A stretch of 16,303 nt of DNA from Stercoripulliclostridium_A sp963642145 (lineage in GTDB: Bacteria; Bacillota; Clostridia; Christensenellales; DTU072). The notes under the pieces were generated by a model. It made no database searches and had not been told where the DNA came from. It saw only the letters and a program-made list of their open reading frames with translations. Made by a program: the position numbers and the translations under genes. The stretch covers positions 1 to 16,303 of the forward strand of contig CAVIFU010000034.1 of assembly GCA_963642145.1 (NCBI GenBank). The letters are read 5' to 3'. Below, in pieces: positions 6,572-14,017 of the stretch (position 1 is its first letter; each line of letters opens with the position of its first letter).

Positions 6572-7337
6572 TGCTTATTTCGCCGTAGAAAAGTTTCTCT
6601 TCTTGACCGTTCGGATACGTAACCATCAAATTGAAGTCATCGTCTATACCGTTGCAAACGGCAGTGGTATTCGTGCCGTCCTTGATGACCGAAACGCTTT
6701 TGCCGATGTGGTTGCATCTTGCCGCGTAACGCTCCGCTAACGACTGCTTATCGAAGTCAACGTACTCTCTGAAGAACTTTTTGAGCACGCAACCGACGAG
6801 CGCGTTTCTGTCTGCGGTCCCCGCGGTTACGGCGACTGCCTTGAACTTGATATCTTCGGGGAATCCGCCCTCGGGCGCGCTGACGTTGATTCCTATGCCT
6901 ACGACGACTTTAAGCGTATCGCCGCACATGCAAGACTCCGTAAGGATGCCGGCGCATTTACCGCCGTTGACATACACGTCGTTTACCCACTTGATAGAGG
7001 CGTCCGCGTCGAAAACCTCTTCCAACGCTTCCGCCACAGCAACGGCCGCAAGAGGCGTAATGGCTTTCAGCCGACAATCGTCGTAAGACATATCGAGTAA
7101 TATCGAAAAGTAGACTCCGCTACCGGACGGAGAGTAAAAACTTCTGCCCAATCTGCCGCGACCGCCCGTTTGTTTGTCGGCAACGACGACAAGCCCTTCG
7201 GCGGCTCCGTTTGCGCCCATGGCTCTGCAAACATCGTTTGTCGAACTCGTGGTATCGTACACAACGACTTCCCTAACGCAATTATCGGCATAAGATTTAA
7301 TCAAAGCGCCGCTGAGCGCGCACGTACAAGATTCCAT
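6561..7337 (-). CDS. birA: biotin-[acetyl-CoA carboxylase] ligase, monofunctional (group I BirA)
   Basis: Attaches biotin through biotinyl-AMP to the lysine of biotin carrier proteins. The 258-residue protein has YDTTSSTNDVC (substrate-binding SSTN), the adenylate loop GGRGRLGRSFYSP (residues 58-70), KWVNDVYV (116-123, catalytic Lys) and GGKCAGIL. It closes with a small C-terminal domain ending GEEKL-like (NGQEEKLFYGEISIKL). There is no N-terminal helix-turn-helix, so it should not repress biotin genes as E. coli BirA does. Two in-frame ATGs exist, at 7343 and 7337. A TTGACA-N17-TAGTAT promoter ends directly against the first, so I chose 7337, which falls on the predicted transcription start. 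It lies close to the biotin-dependent Na+ pump genes, a likely client. Confidence 0.92.
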   Translation of the reverse strand: MESCTCALSGALIKSYADNCVREVVVYDTTSSTNDVCRAMGANGAAEGLVVVADKQTGGRGRLGRSFYSPSGSGVYFSILLDMSYDDCRLKAITPLAAVAVAEALEEVFDADASIKWVNDVYVNGGKCAGILTESCMCGDTLKVVVGIGINVSAPEGGFPEDIKFKAVAVTAGTADRNALVGCVLKKFFREYVDFDKQSLAERYAARCNHIGKSVSVIKDGTNTTAVCNGIDDDFNLMVTYPNGQEEKLFYGEISIKL

Positions 7338-7343
7338 ACGCAT

Positions 7344-7372
7344 ATACTACCACAACGCGATGCGACTGTCAA
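7344..7372 (-). promoter_or_regulatory. promoter of birA, probably leaderless
   Basis: On the minus strand TTGACA (complement of 7367-7372), 17-bp spacer, TAGTAT (complement of 7344-7349). The -10 box abuts ATG 7343, and ATG 7337 lies at the expected +1. No Shine-Dalgarno is present. Confidence 0.7.
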
Positions 7373-7425
7373 ACATAGCTCTACACACGCTCACTTCACA
7401 AATTACATAAAATTGCAATTACATC

Positions 7426-7454
7426 TTTACTAATGCCGCAAACGGTGATATGAT
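7426..7454 (+). promoter_or_regulatory. likely promoter of the 75-aa membrane protein gene
   Basis: TTTACT (7426-7431), 17-bp spacer, TATGAT (7449-7454), followed by a GGAGG ribosome binding site (7470-7474) before ATG 7483. Confidence 0.6.
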
Positions 7455-7482
7455 ATAAATATCAAATTCGGAGGTTGAAACA

Positions 7483-7710
7483 ATGGCAAAAGCAAAAAGT
7501 AAAAAAGACTACTTCGGTCTTGGCAGAATCGTAAGTATTATTCTTGCTATAATTCCCGTAACCGCTTGGGTTTGCGGCGTGATAACCAGATTGTCGGAAG
7601 GCAAAATCGTTGCCGGCATTATCCGCATTATCGGCGGATGGCTGATTTGGATTGTCGACCTCATTCTGATGATAACCAAAGGACATATTTGGCGTTTACT
7701 GAAAGTATAG
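7483..7710 (+). CDS. small two-helix membrane protein, function unknown
   Basis: A 75-residue protein that I cannot assign to a family. It has a basic start (MAKAKSKKDYFGLG), a first hydrophobic helix (about residues 16-35, ending WVCGVIT), a short charged loop (RLSEGK) and a second Trp-rich helix (IIGGWLIWIVDLILMI, about 48-63), closing KGHIWRLLKV. It is an independent gene: its own promoter, a strong GGAGG site 8 bp before the ATG, and a strong terminator 21 bp after the stop. Both gene ends are therefore well supported even though the role is unknown. Confidence 0.8.
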   Translation: MAKAKSKKDYFGLGRIVSIILAIIPVTAWVCGVITRLSEGKIVAGIIRIIGGWLIWIVDLILMITKGHIWRLLKV

Positions 7711-7731
7711 GGGAACAAAATAACCTACAAC

Positions 7732-7765
7732 AAAAAGCTGTCGGGAGTTTTCCGACAGCTTTTTT
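7732..7765. terminator. bidirectional intrinsic terminator
   Basis: AAAAAGCTGTCGG (7732-7744) pairs with CCGACAGCTTTTT (7752-7764), a 13-bp stem with a GAGTTTT loop and a T-run on both strands. It ends the 75-aa gene on the plus strand and, read the other way, the nucleoside transporter operon, whose last stop is at 7799. Confidence 0.92.
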
Positions 7766-7798
7766 ATAAAAGTTAGCTACTTATACGCAAACGAGCCG

Positions 7799-8320
7799 TT
7801 ATTTATTTTGCTTTTTGGCTTTCTTTACGCGTTTTTTGACCTTTCTGCCGACCTTGAATGCCGTCCAAAGCGCACTCAGCAAAGAAAATCCCGCCGAACA
7901 CAAGGCAAATACCTTGGTTAGCGTCAGCGCTTCGCCCGCATAAGTGGTAATAACCATAAGTACGGACGTCGCGACGTTGAACAACAGCATGATTGTTTTG
8001 ACTACTTTGATGGCAAGCTTGACGTCGCCCGTCGCCGTTTTGTAGGTTTTGGTTGCCGTTTTTACTTTGCCGGCGTCCTTGACGTTGAGTGCGATGACAA
8101 TTGCAAACGACGCAACGTAGAGCACCATCAACGCCACGATGTACGGCATGTAGACGCTGTCTTTGAAGTTTTTGGTAAATCCGTAAGCGGTAAACGCCAC
8201 AAATAACCCTGTTTGTATAATGTTGACGATTAAAGACAGCGAAAGCGACTTTTTCTTCTGTGCCTGAGTTTCTTCCGTTTCCGCAACGGCGGTTTGTTTG
8301 ACGTTATCCGGGTTAGCCAT
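7799..8320 (-). CDS. membrane protein of unknown function at the end of the nucleoside ABC operon
   Basis: A 173-residue protein with no family that I recognise. A hydrophilic N-terminus (about 28 residues, rich in E, T and Q) leads to four hydrophobic segments (about 30-48, 57-77, 107-124 and 132-153). The tail is strikingly basic, KVGRKVKKRVKKAKKQNK. Between helices 2 and 3 lies a polar, Lys/Thr-rich cytoplasmic-type loop. Its ATG shares one base with the TAA of the preceding permease (TAATG) and follows a strong GGGAGGA site, so it is made with the transporter. It might be an accessory subunit, or simply share the operon. The terminator at 7732-7765 follows it. Confidence 0.82.
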   Translation of the reverse strand: MANPDNVKQTAVAETEETQAQKKKSLSLSLIVNIIQTGLFVAFTAYGFTKNFKDSVYMPYIVALMVLYVASFAIVIALNVKDAGKVKTATKTYKTATGDVKLAIKVVKTIMLLFNVATSVLMVITTYAGEALTLTKVFALCSAGFSLLSALWTAFKVGRKVKKRVKKAKKQNK

Positions 8321-9270
8321 TATCGTTCCTCCCTGAAATATGCAAGTCCGAGTGCCGACGGCGGTTGGGTTTCTCTTTTATTGAACATGCTGACTATTAT
8401 AAGGACCACGGCGGTTGCGAGGTATGGTATGATGCTCAAAAGCTCCTTACCTGCAAGCGATACGCCGGATATGTAGTTCGGCAATATGAACAGCAAACCG
8501 AATATGAAAGAGCCGATTATGCCGAGTGCCGGGCGCCACAGCGAGAATATTACGAGCGCTACGGCAAGCCAACCCATCGCGTCTACGACGTACTCGAGGG
8601 AACCGCGCGTGCATTCCAATAGGTACAGCGTTCCGCCGATACCGGAAATTGCGGAGCCCAATACGCACGAGATATACTTGTATTTGACTACGTTTATGCC
8701 GGCGGCGTCCGCGGCTGCCGGGTTTTCGCCGACGGCGGTAACGGAAAGACCGGTACGCGTAAATTTAAGTACGAACGCAAGGACTATCGCTATAATCAGG
8801 CTGACATACACGAGAGTGCCGTGGGAGAGGAATATTTGCGAGAAGGCGTCGGTGCCGACGTTACCGAACATCGGAGCTACGAAAGCGTTTCTTGCGTCGA
8901 ACAATGTTTTGCCCGTTTTGCCCATTATAGTACCCCAAAAGCCCAATACGCCGGTACCGAAAGTGGTTATTACAAGACCGGTTACGTTCTGGTTGCACCT
9001 TAGGGTAATAGTAAACAATCCGTACACCGCGCCGACGATCCCCGCAAACAGCATCGACATGATTATCGCTACTATGATTACGCTCGGATCCGACATCCCG
9101 GCGGCTTTTGCAAGGTATGCGCCCATACATCCGCCTACCGCGCCGATGCACATCGTGCCGGGGATACCGAGGTTAAGGTGCCCTGACTTTTCGATAAGCG
9201 TTTCGCCGGTAGAACCGAATAGGAATACCGCGCCTACTTTGATAGCTTCTCTGAACAATGTGACTATCAT
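8320..9270 (-). CDS. nupQ: nucleoside ABC transporter permease, NupQ/YufQ-like
   Basis: A 316-residue membrane permease of the BPD_transp_2 type. Near its start it carries ETLIEKSGHLNLGIPGTMCIGA, the EKSG-LNLG-G signature of the second permease of BMP-linked nucleoside importers, and PAAADAAGINVVKYKY matches the cytoplasmic coupling loop of the group (AAxxaGInv). About eight or more hydrophobic helices are visible. It works with the permease encoded just upstream and with the two-domain ATPase. The gene starts one base after the upstream stop (TAATATG), with AGGAGG 13-18 bp away. It overlaps the next gene by one base. The symbol is by analogy to the Bacillus nupNOPQ guanosine importer; the exact substrate is not provable from sequence. 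Confidence 0.9.
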   Translation of the reverse strand: MIVTLFREAIKVGAVFLFGSTGETLIEKSGHLNLGIPGTMCIGAVGGCMGAYLAKAAGMSDPSVIIVAIIMSMLFAGIVGAVYGLFTITLRCNQNVTGLVITTFGTGVLGFWGTIMGKTGKTLFDARNAFVAPMFGNVGTDAFSQIFLSHGTLVYVSLIIAIVLAFVLKFTRTGLSVTAVGENPAAADAAGINVVKYKYISCVLGSAISGIGGTLYLLECTRGSLEYVVDAMGWLAVALVIFSLWRPALGIIGSFIFGLLFILPNYISGVSLAGKELLSIIPYLATAVVLIIVSMFNKRETQPPSALGLAYFREER

Positions 9271-9271
9271 A

Positions 9272-10411
9272 TTATTTATCCCCCTCCTTGATATTCGTTA
9301 TAGAACCTTCCCTTGCTTGTTTCAAACGAGCAAGCAACCTAAACTTGGAGTGAAGGACGATTTTGTAATTGATGAAGAACTCGCTGGCAATGATGAAGAG
9401 GAAGAATATGCCGGTGAGCACCATCGGGAAAGAGTCTCCGAGACGCGCATACGTACTGACTTCGGCGGCACCGTTTTGTATAAACACGACAAGGAAGGAC
9501 GTAAGCACCATGTAAATAGGATTGAAGTGAGCAAGCCAAGATATAAGCACGCCCGTGAAACCTCTGCCGTCGACGGTGTATTTGGCGTGTATTTCCAGGT
9601 TCGTGGCGGAGACAAGCAAGAATCCGATTATGCCCGAGATCAATCCGCAGAGGATTAGGGTACGGATGATAACTTTTTTGCTGTTAATGCCTATGTAACG
9701 CGCGGTGTTTTCGCTTTCTCCCACAACGGTTAATTCATAGCCGTGTTTGCTGTATTTGAGGTAAACGAACATGCTTGCCGTAATCGCCACGGCTACCAAA
9801 ATTTGAAGTATAAATTCATTGCCGAGCGCGCTTCCTACGATGCCTTTGTCAAAAGACAACGTTCCGGTACCGCTGGTTGCGACGCTCTTGATGAAGTATC
9901 CTACCAAGCAAGTGGCTATGTAGTTCATCATGAGGGTCAAAAGCGTTTCATTGGTATTCCATTTAGCCTTGAAAAGCGCGGGAATAACCGCCCATACCGC
10001 GCCGAAAGCCATCGCCGCTATAAGAGAAACTATTACCGTGCCGGCGTCGCTTATTTTGCCGCCGAAGCTGTTGATAACTACCGCGCAACCGAGGGCTCCG
10101 ATTAGGATTTGTCCCTCTCCGCCGATGTTCCAAAAACGCATTTTGAAGCACGGCGTTACCGCAAGAGCAACCATCAGCAGTATCGAAAGTTCTCTGAACA
10201 GGTTCCATATTTTGCGCTCGGTACCGAATACTCCTACAAAAAAGTGTTTGAAAAAGAAGCTGCCGCTTCTGCCGGTAACCGCAATCGTAACTATGGCGCA
10301 AACCACTAGCGACAGCACAAAAGCCGCCGCCCTTATCAGCCACGCTTGCCACTTGGGCATGTCCACACGCTTTACGAGGTGCGCTACGGGTTCGCGTACG
10401 TGTTTACTCAT
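9272..10411 (-). CDS. nupP: nucleoside ABC transporter permease, NupP/YufP-like
   Basis: A 379-residue membrane permease, the first of the pair. After a hydrophilic N-terminus and one helix it carries MRFWNIGGEGQILIGALG, the FNIGxEGQ signature of this permease class, and later ENTARYIGINSKKVI, the cytoplasmic loop that meets the ATPase. It also has MMNYIA and YTVDGRGFTGVLISWLAHFNP, both expected in NupP-type proteins. About nine to ten helices. The ATG at 10411 lies inside the end of the ATPase gene (8-bp overlap) and follows AAGGAGG by 9 bp. Length is typical (350-380). Confidence 0.9.
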   Translation of the reverse strand: MSKHVREPVAHLVKRVDMPKWQAWLIRAAAFVLSLVVCAIVTIAVTGRSGSFFFKHFFVGVFGTERKIWNLFRELSILLMVALAVTPCFKMRFWNIGGEGQILIGALGCAVVINSFGGKISDAGTVIVSLIAAMAFGAVWAVIPALFKAKWNTNETLLTLMMNYIATCLVGYFIKSVATSGTGTLSFDKGIVGSALGNEFILQILVAVAITASMFVYLKYSKHGYELTVVGESENTARYIGINSKKVIIRTLILCGLISGIIGFLLVSATNLEIHAKYTVDGRGFTGVLISWLAHFNPIYMVLTSFLVVFIQNGAAEVSTYARLGDSFPMVLTGIFFLFIIASEFFINYKIVLHSKFRLLARLKQAREGSITNIKEGDK

Positions 10412-12104
10412 CGCGCGAGTCCTCCTTGTGTTCGTAATTGAAAATCTCTATATTATCGGGAATACCCGTCATAAGTAATCCTATTTGCTCCTTGGTAACT
10501 TTTCTTGCGTCCACTACGCCGGAAACCTTGCCGCCGCAAAGTACCAGAATTCTATCGGAAAGCGCAAGCAAAACGTCCAAATCTTCGCCGACGAAAATAA
10601 CCGCCACGCCGCTTTCCTTTTGTTGCGTCAATAGGTTATATATCACGTATGAAGAGTTGATGTCGAGTCCTCTAACCGGGTAAGCCGCCATGAAAACGGT
10701 AGGCGCGGAAGCAATTTCTCTGCCGACAAGCACCTTTTGGACGTTGCCGCCCGAGAGCTTTCTGACAGGCGTATTTACCGAGGGCGTAACGACTTCCAAT
10801 TCCTTGACGATGGTTTCAGCCAAATCGTGCGGCGTTTTTCTGTCGAGGAAGAACGAGTGACCCTTGCCGTAGGAACGAAGCATGATATTGTCCGTTAGAT
10901 CCATGTTCCCTACAAGTCCCATGCCGAGTCTGTCTTCCGGCACGAACGAGAGTCTTACGCCCAAATCGCGTATCTGAGTAGGGGTTTTTTGTCTGAGGTC
11001 AACGGCTTTGTCTTCCTCTTTGGGATCGAAGTACACTATGTTGCCTTTATCGAGCTTGGATAAGCCGGCTATTGACTCCAAAAGTTCTCTTTGTCCGCTA
11101 CCGGCGATGCCCGCAATACCCAATATTTCGCCGGAATTTACCGCAAACGTTACGCCGTCAAGAGCAAGCATGCCTTCTCTGTTGCGGCAGGTCAGCCCTT
11201 CTACTTTCAGACGTTCCTTTGTGTTTACGGGCTCGGATCTGTTGATGTTAAGCTCTATCTTTTCGCCTACCATCATTTCCGTAAGGGCTTTTTCGTTCGT
11301 CTCGGCGGTATTTACCGTAGCTACGTGTTCGCCTTTGCGGAGTACGGCGACTCTATCGGAGATAGCCATAACCTCGTTGAGCTTGTGGGTAATGATTATT
11401 ATCGATTTTCCGTCCTCGCGCATCTTGCGCAAGACGTTAAACAGCTTGTCTATCTCTTGCGGAGTAAGCACCGCCGTCGGCTCGTCGAGGATGAGAATAT
11501 CCGCTCCGCGATAAAGTGCCTTGACGATCTCAACCGTTTGCTTTTCGCTTACGGACATATCGTAAATCTTGCGTCTGAGATCCAAGCTGAATCCGTATTT
11601 ATCGACTAAGGGTTGAAGTTTTTTTGCTCTGTTCCTATTCAAAAAGTTGTAGCGCCAATAACTTCCGTACCAAACAAACGGTAGCGCCGCATATTTAAGG
11701 ATAGCCTTCAAGTTGCCTTTGGGGCTTCCGTCGTTTTCTTCTTTGATTGCGTGCGCTCTTCCCTTAAAATCGAACGAGTGCTTTTCCCCTAAAATAATGT
11801 TGTCGCACGCGGTAAATATATCCACCAACTTAAAGTGTTGGTGTATCATGCCTATTTTGCATTTGTATGCGTCTTGCGGAGATTTGATGACGACTTCTTG
11901 TCCGTTGACGTAAATTGCGCCGTCATCCGGGAAATATATGCCGGCAAGCATATTCATGAGCGTCGTCTTTCCGCTTCCGTTTTCTCCGAGAAGTGCAAGT
12001 ATCTCTCCTCGGCGTAAATCGAGGTTGACGTTTTTGCTGGCGCAAACCTCGCCGAAATACTTGGAAATATTTCTAAATTCTATCGCAATGTCCGTTTTCT
12101 CCAC
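10404..12104 (-). CDS. nupO: nucleoside ABC transporter, two-domain ATP-binding protein (NupO/YufO-like) with an insertion
   Basis: A 566-residue fused double ATPase; relatives are about 505-520. Domain 1 has Walker A GENGSGKTT (40-48), Q-loop IHQHF (88-92), a signature region MSVSEKQ (183-189) and Walker B DILILDEPT (202-210). Domain 2 has a Walker A without lysine (GIAGSGQRE), a good LSGGNVQK signature, and a Walker B region FMAAYPVRGLD without the catalytic Glu. Degeneration of domain 2 is normal for this family. Two things are unusual. About 50 extra residues sit between the Q-loop and the signature of domain 1 (about 109-160, including a YAALPFVWYGSYWRYNF patch). Also, the domain 1 signature has Ser where LSVGE has Gly. 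The start is GTG 12104, with GGAGGGAG at the right distance. The gene follows a stem-loop after the receptor gene. Confidence 0.92.
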   Translation of the reverse strand: MEKTDIAIEFRNISKYFGEVCASKNVNLDLRRGEILALLGENGSGKTTLMNMLAGIYFPDDGAIYVNGQEVVIKSPQDAYKCKIGMIHQHFKLVDIFTACDNIILGEKHSFDFKGRAHAIKEENDGSPKGNLKAILKYAALPFVWYGSYWRYNFLNRNRAKKLQPLVDKYGFSLDLRRKIYDMSVSEKQTVEIVKALYRGADILILDEPTAVLTPQEIDKLFNVLRKMREDGKSIIIITHKLNEVMAISDRVAVLRKGEHVATVNTAETNEKALTEMMVGEKIELNINRSEPVNTKERLKVEGLTCRNREGMLALDGVTFAVNSGEILGIAGIAGSGQRELLESIAGLSKLDKGNIVYFDPKEEDKAVDLRQKTPTQIRDLGVRLSFVPEDRLGMGLVGNMDLTDNIMLRSYGKGHSFFLDRKTPHDLAETIVKELEVVTPSVNTPVRKLSGGNVQKVLVGREIASAPTVFMAAYPVRGLDINSSYVIYNLLTQQKESGVAVIFVGEDLDVLLALSDRILVLCGGKVSGVVDARKVTKEQIGLLMTGIPDNIEIFNYEHKEDSRDE

Positions 12105-12140
12105 GCGATCTCCCTCCGAAATAAATTATCTTATAATTGT

Positions 12141-12166
12141 GATAAGCGGGCATAAGCCCGCTTATC
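12141..12166 (-). other. intercistronic stem-loop between receptor and ATPase genes
   Basis: GATAAGCGGGC (12141-12151) and GCCCGCTTATC (12156-12166) form a perfect 11-bp stem with a 4-base loop. The minus strand continues ACAATTATAAG with no T-run, so full termination is unlikely. Such a hairpin could protect the receptor mRNA from 3' decay and raise the receptor level over the membrane parts. It lies 19 bp after the receptor stop. Confidence 0.8.
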
Positions 12167-12184
12167 CGAATTGTATTGTTACTC

Positions 12185-13411
12185 TTAGTATTCGCTGTTG
12201 AGAAGCTTAATTCCGTCGATTTGCACGTTGAAGTACGGAGCGGAACGCTTTTCGGACTCATGGAAATATCCGTCATAAACGACATCCGTGTCGGGAGTGT
12301 AAGCCTCGTCGGTATCTACGTCTGCCCTGTAAGAAGTGAGTTTTGCACCGTTTACGGTAATGTAGTTATCCTTTTCCGTATCGAAAATATGCAGAGTTCC
12401 GTCAATAAGTTGTGCGCGTACTGCATCTAATTTGTCAGCGGTTCCCGCAGCGGCAGTGCTTCCGAGTTCGGTAATTACTACGGAGCCGGTGGCAAGCGTT
12501 CCGGTCCAATCCTTTTCTACGGATTCGCCTTTCGATACTTTATTGATGATGTGTTCGTAGTAGGGTGCCCAGTTGATTCTGGAAGAAACTATAAACGTAT
12601 TGGGGCAAGCTTTTGCCGTAGAGCCGTTGTAGGAAACATTCGGTACTTTCGCGGCTTCGCAAGCGTTAGGCGCGCCCATAGAGTCGGCGTGTTGGCTTAT
12701 GAGTACGCAACCGCCGGCGATGAGGCTGTTGGCGGCATTCTTTTCGGCAGTCTCGTCATACCAAGAGCCGGTAAACGTAACGTCCATGGTAACGCTCGGG
12801 CAAACGGATTTGGCGCCGAGGTAGAAAGAGGTGTAACCCGATATAACTTCCGCATAGGTGTAAGCGCCTACATAACCCATCTTGGCTTTGTCGGCGGTGA
12901 TTTTGCCGGAAGAGATCATCTCGTTAAGTTTCATACCTGCGGCAACGCCGGCGAGGTAACGACCTTCATAGATAGAGGCGAACGCATTGACGAAGTTGGG
13001 AAGGTTCTCGGTATGAGCCAAAGTGCCGGTGGCGTGTGCAAATAAAACGCTCGGGTTTTCTTTGGCGGCGCGGAGCATGTGCTTTTCATGACCGAAGCTG
13101 TCCGCGAAGATGATGTTGCAACCGGCGTCTACCAAGCTTTGAGCCTCTTGATAGCATTTGTCGCTCTCCGGTATACCTGTTTTGATAATTACTTGATCCT
13201 CGCTGAGTCCAAGCTTTTCTACGACCTCGTTCATCGCGGTGATGAAGTTTTTGTCATAGGTAGAGTTCTCGTCATGCAAGCAGAGCATACCGATCTTGAT
13301 GTTGGCATATGCCGATTCGTTGTCATCATCGGGATTGCAGGCGATGAGCGTTGCAGAGAGAGTTGCAAGAAGTGCTACGATGAGCAAAACTGCGAAAAAC
13401 TTTTTTTTCAT
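12185..13411 (-). CDS. BMP family nucleoside-binding lipoprotein, receptor of the ABC importer
   Basis: A 408-residue extracytoplasmic receptor of the BMP/PnrA/NupN type. The N-terminus MKKKFFAVLL plus a hydrophobic core ends in a lipobox TLIAC with Cys25 as the lipid anchor. The mature protein shows family landmarks: NIKIGMLCLHDENSTYDKNF at the start, FADSFGHE, FASIYEGRYLAGVAAGM, KMGYVGAYTYAEVISGYTSFYLGA, and the ligand-site stretch LISQHADSMGAPNAC. It is a little longer than the usual 350-370 residues, partly from a C-terminal tail (about 345-408, DGTLHIFDTEKDNYITVNG and beyond). First gene of the operon, with GGAGGA 6 bp before the ATG. A small TTGCC/GGCAA hairpin (13429-13442) sits just before that site. 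Purine nucleosides are the likely ligand by family; not proven. Confidence 0.93.
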   Translation of the reverse strand: MKKKFFAVLLIVALLATLSATLIACNPDDDNESAYANIKIGMLCLHDENSTYDKNFITAMNEVVEKLGLSEDQVIIKTGIPESDKCYQEAQSLVDAGCNIIFADSFGHEKHMLRAAKENPSVLFAHATGTLAHTENLPNFVNAFASIYEGRYLAGVAAGMKLNEMISSGKITADKAKMGYVGAYTYAEVISGYTSFYLGAKSVCPSVTMDVTFTGSWYDETAEKNAANSLIAGGCVLISQHADSMGAPNACEAAKVPNVSYNGSTAKACPNTFIVSSRINWAPYYEHIINKVSKGESVEKDWTGTLATGSVVITELGSTAAAGTADKLDAVRAQLIDGTLHIFDTEKDNYITVNGAKLTSYRADVDTDEAYTPDTDVVYDGYFHESEKRSAPYFNVQIDGIKLLNSEY

Positions 13412-13495
13412 TGTATGTCCTCCATTATTTGCCGTTTGGCAATTAGTTTATTAAATGGAAAAACTTACCCCTTACCCGAAATTTACTACACATCG

Positions 13496-13524
13496 ATTAT
13501 AACAACGGGCAATGACGGTGTCAA
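13496..13524 (-). promoter_or_regulatory. perfect consensus SigA promoter of the nucleoside ABC operon
   Basis: On the minus strand TTGACA (complement of 13519-13524), 17-bp spacer, TATAAT (complement of 13496-13501). The predicted start near 13489 leaves a leader of about 78 bases. I looked for a purine riboswitch in it and found none of the conserved pattern. Confidence 0.9.
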
Positions 13525-13681
13525 ACGTTTTTCGACAACTCGATATTTTTTCAAGAGGTAAAAAGGTAAAATTAGAGTAAACATTTTTTTGTTGCAAACA
13601 TACATTTTGATTCTTAATTTATATTTATTTTGCGCGAGAATTTTTTGTCCTTCGCGGCGCATACTACGCACGGAGGTGTAT

Positions 13682-13855
13682 ATGAAAAAACGTAAAAAAT
13701 CCGTTTCCGATTCCGAATCCGCCAAAAAAGTAACGAATGTGGAGGATAATCCGCTCCTAAGTCCGATGTTCGATCCGATCGGCATGTGGACGGGCATACC
13801 TTTTATAGCCCCGACCGACATTCCCGTTCCCGAACAGGACCCGGACGATTTGTGA
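13682..13855 (+). CDS. 57-aa protein of unknown function
   Basis: The ATG at 13682 follows a strong GGAGGTG (13672-13678); the frame is open further upstream but without a start that has a ribosome site. The protein has a very basic start (MKKRKKS), a Ser/Lys linker, then a Pro-rich acidic end: NPLLSPMFDPIGMWTGIPF, then PTDIPVPEQDPDDL. There is no signal peptide or membrane helix. The motif FDPxGxxTG followed by a PxPxQDxDDL end looks like a conserved short linear protein rather than random sequence. I have the impression of similar tails in other Clostridia, but cannot confirm it. A strong terminator begins 6 bp after the stop, so it is a separate unit. A clear promoter was not found in the AT-rich 13530-13650 stretch. 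Confidence 0.72.
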   Translation: MKKRKKSVSDSESAKKVTNVEDNPLLSPMFDPIGMWTGIPFIAPTDIPVPEQDPDDL

Positions 13856-13861
13856 GGCAAG

Positions 13862-13899
13862 GAACCGCCGAAAACGCATATTTCGGCGGTTCTTTTTTT
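13862..13899 (+). terminator. intrinsic terminator of the 57-aa gene
   Basis: GAACCGCCGAAA (13862-13873) pairs with TTTCGGCGGTTC (13881-13892), a 12-bp stem with a 7-base loop, followed by seven Ts (13893-13899). Confidence 0.94.
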
Positions 13900-13948
13900 G
13901 CAACAAAGCAAATTGTCAAAGTTAAATGACGCAAAAACCCAAAAAACA

Positions 13949-13977
13949 TTGACATAATTTAGTTAATAATATATAAT
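13949..13977 (+). promoter_or_regulatory. perfect consensus SigA promoter of greA-lysS
   Basis: TTGACA (13949-13954), 17-bp spacer, TATAAT (13972-13977); predicted start near 13984, so a leader of about 34 bases before the greA start. Confidence 0.93.
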
Positions 13978-14017
13978 CATTAGACAATTGTCCCGGTTGG
14001 GAATACGGAGGTGTAAT

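Noticed and set aside
8486..9658. 390-residue open frame antisense to the two permeases
   Set aside because: It has no ribosome site or recognisable domain and spans the junction of two well-supported genes; it is a shadow of hydrophobic coding sequence.
12141..12166. Intrinsic terminator between receptor and ATPase genes
   Set aside because: The stem is strong but there is no T-run on the minus strand, and the ATPase has no promoter of its own that I can see.
13412..13489. Purine riboswitch in the leader of the nucleoside importer
   Set aside because: The leader has only one 5-bp hairpin and lacks the conserved three-way junction pattern.
13988..14017. Longer GreA starting at TTG 13988
   Set aside because: The added residues do not match the GreA N-terminus, and the GGAGG site lies inside them, placed for GTG 14018.
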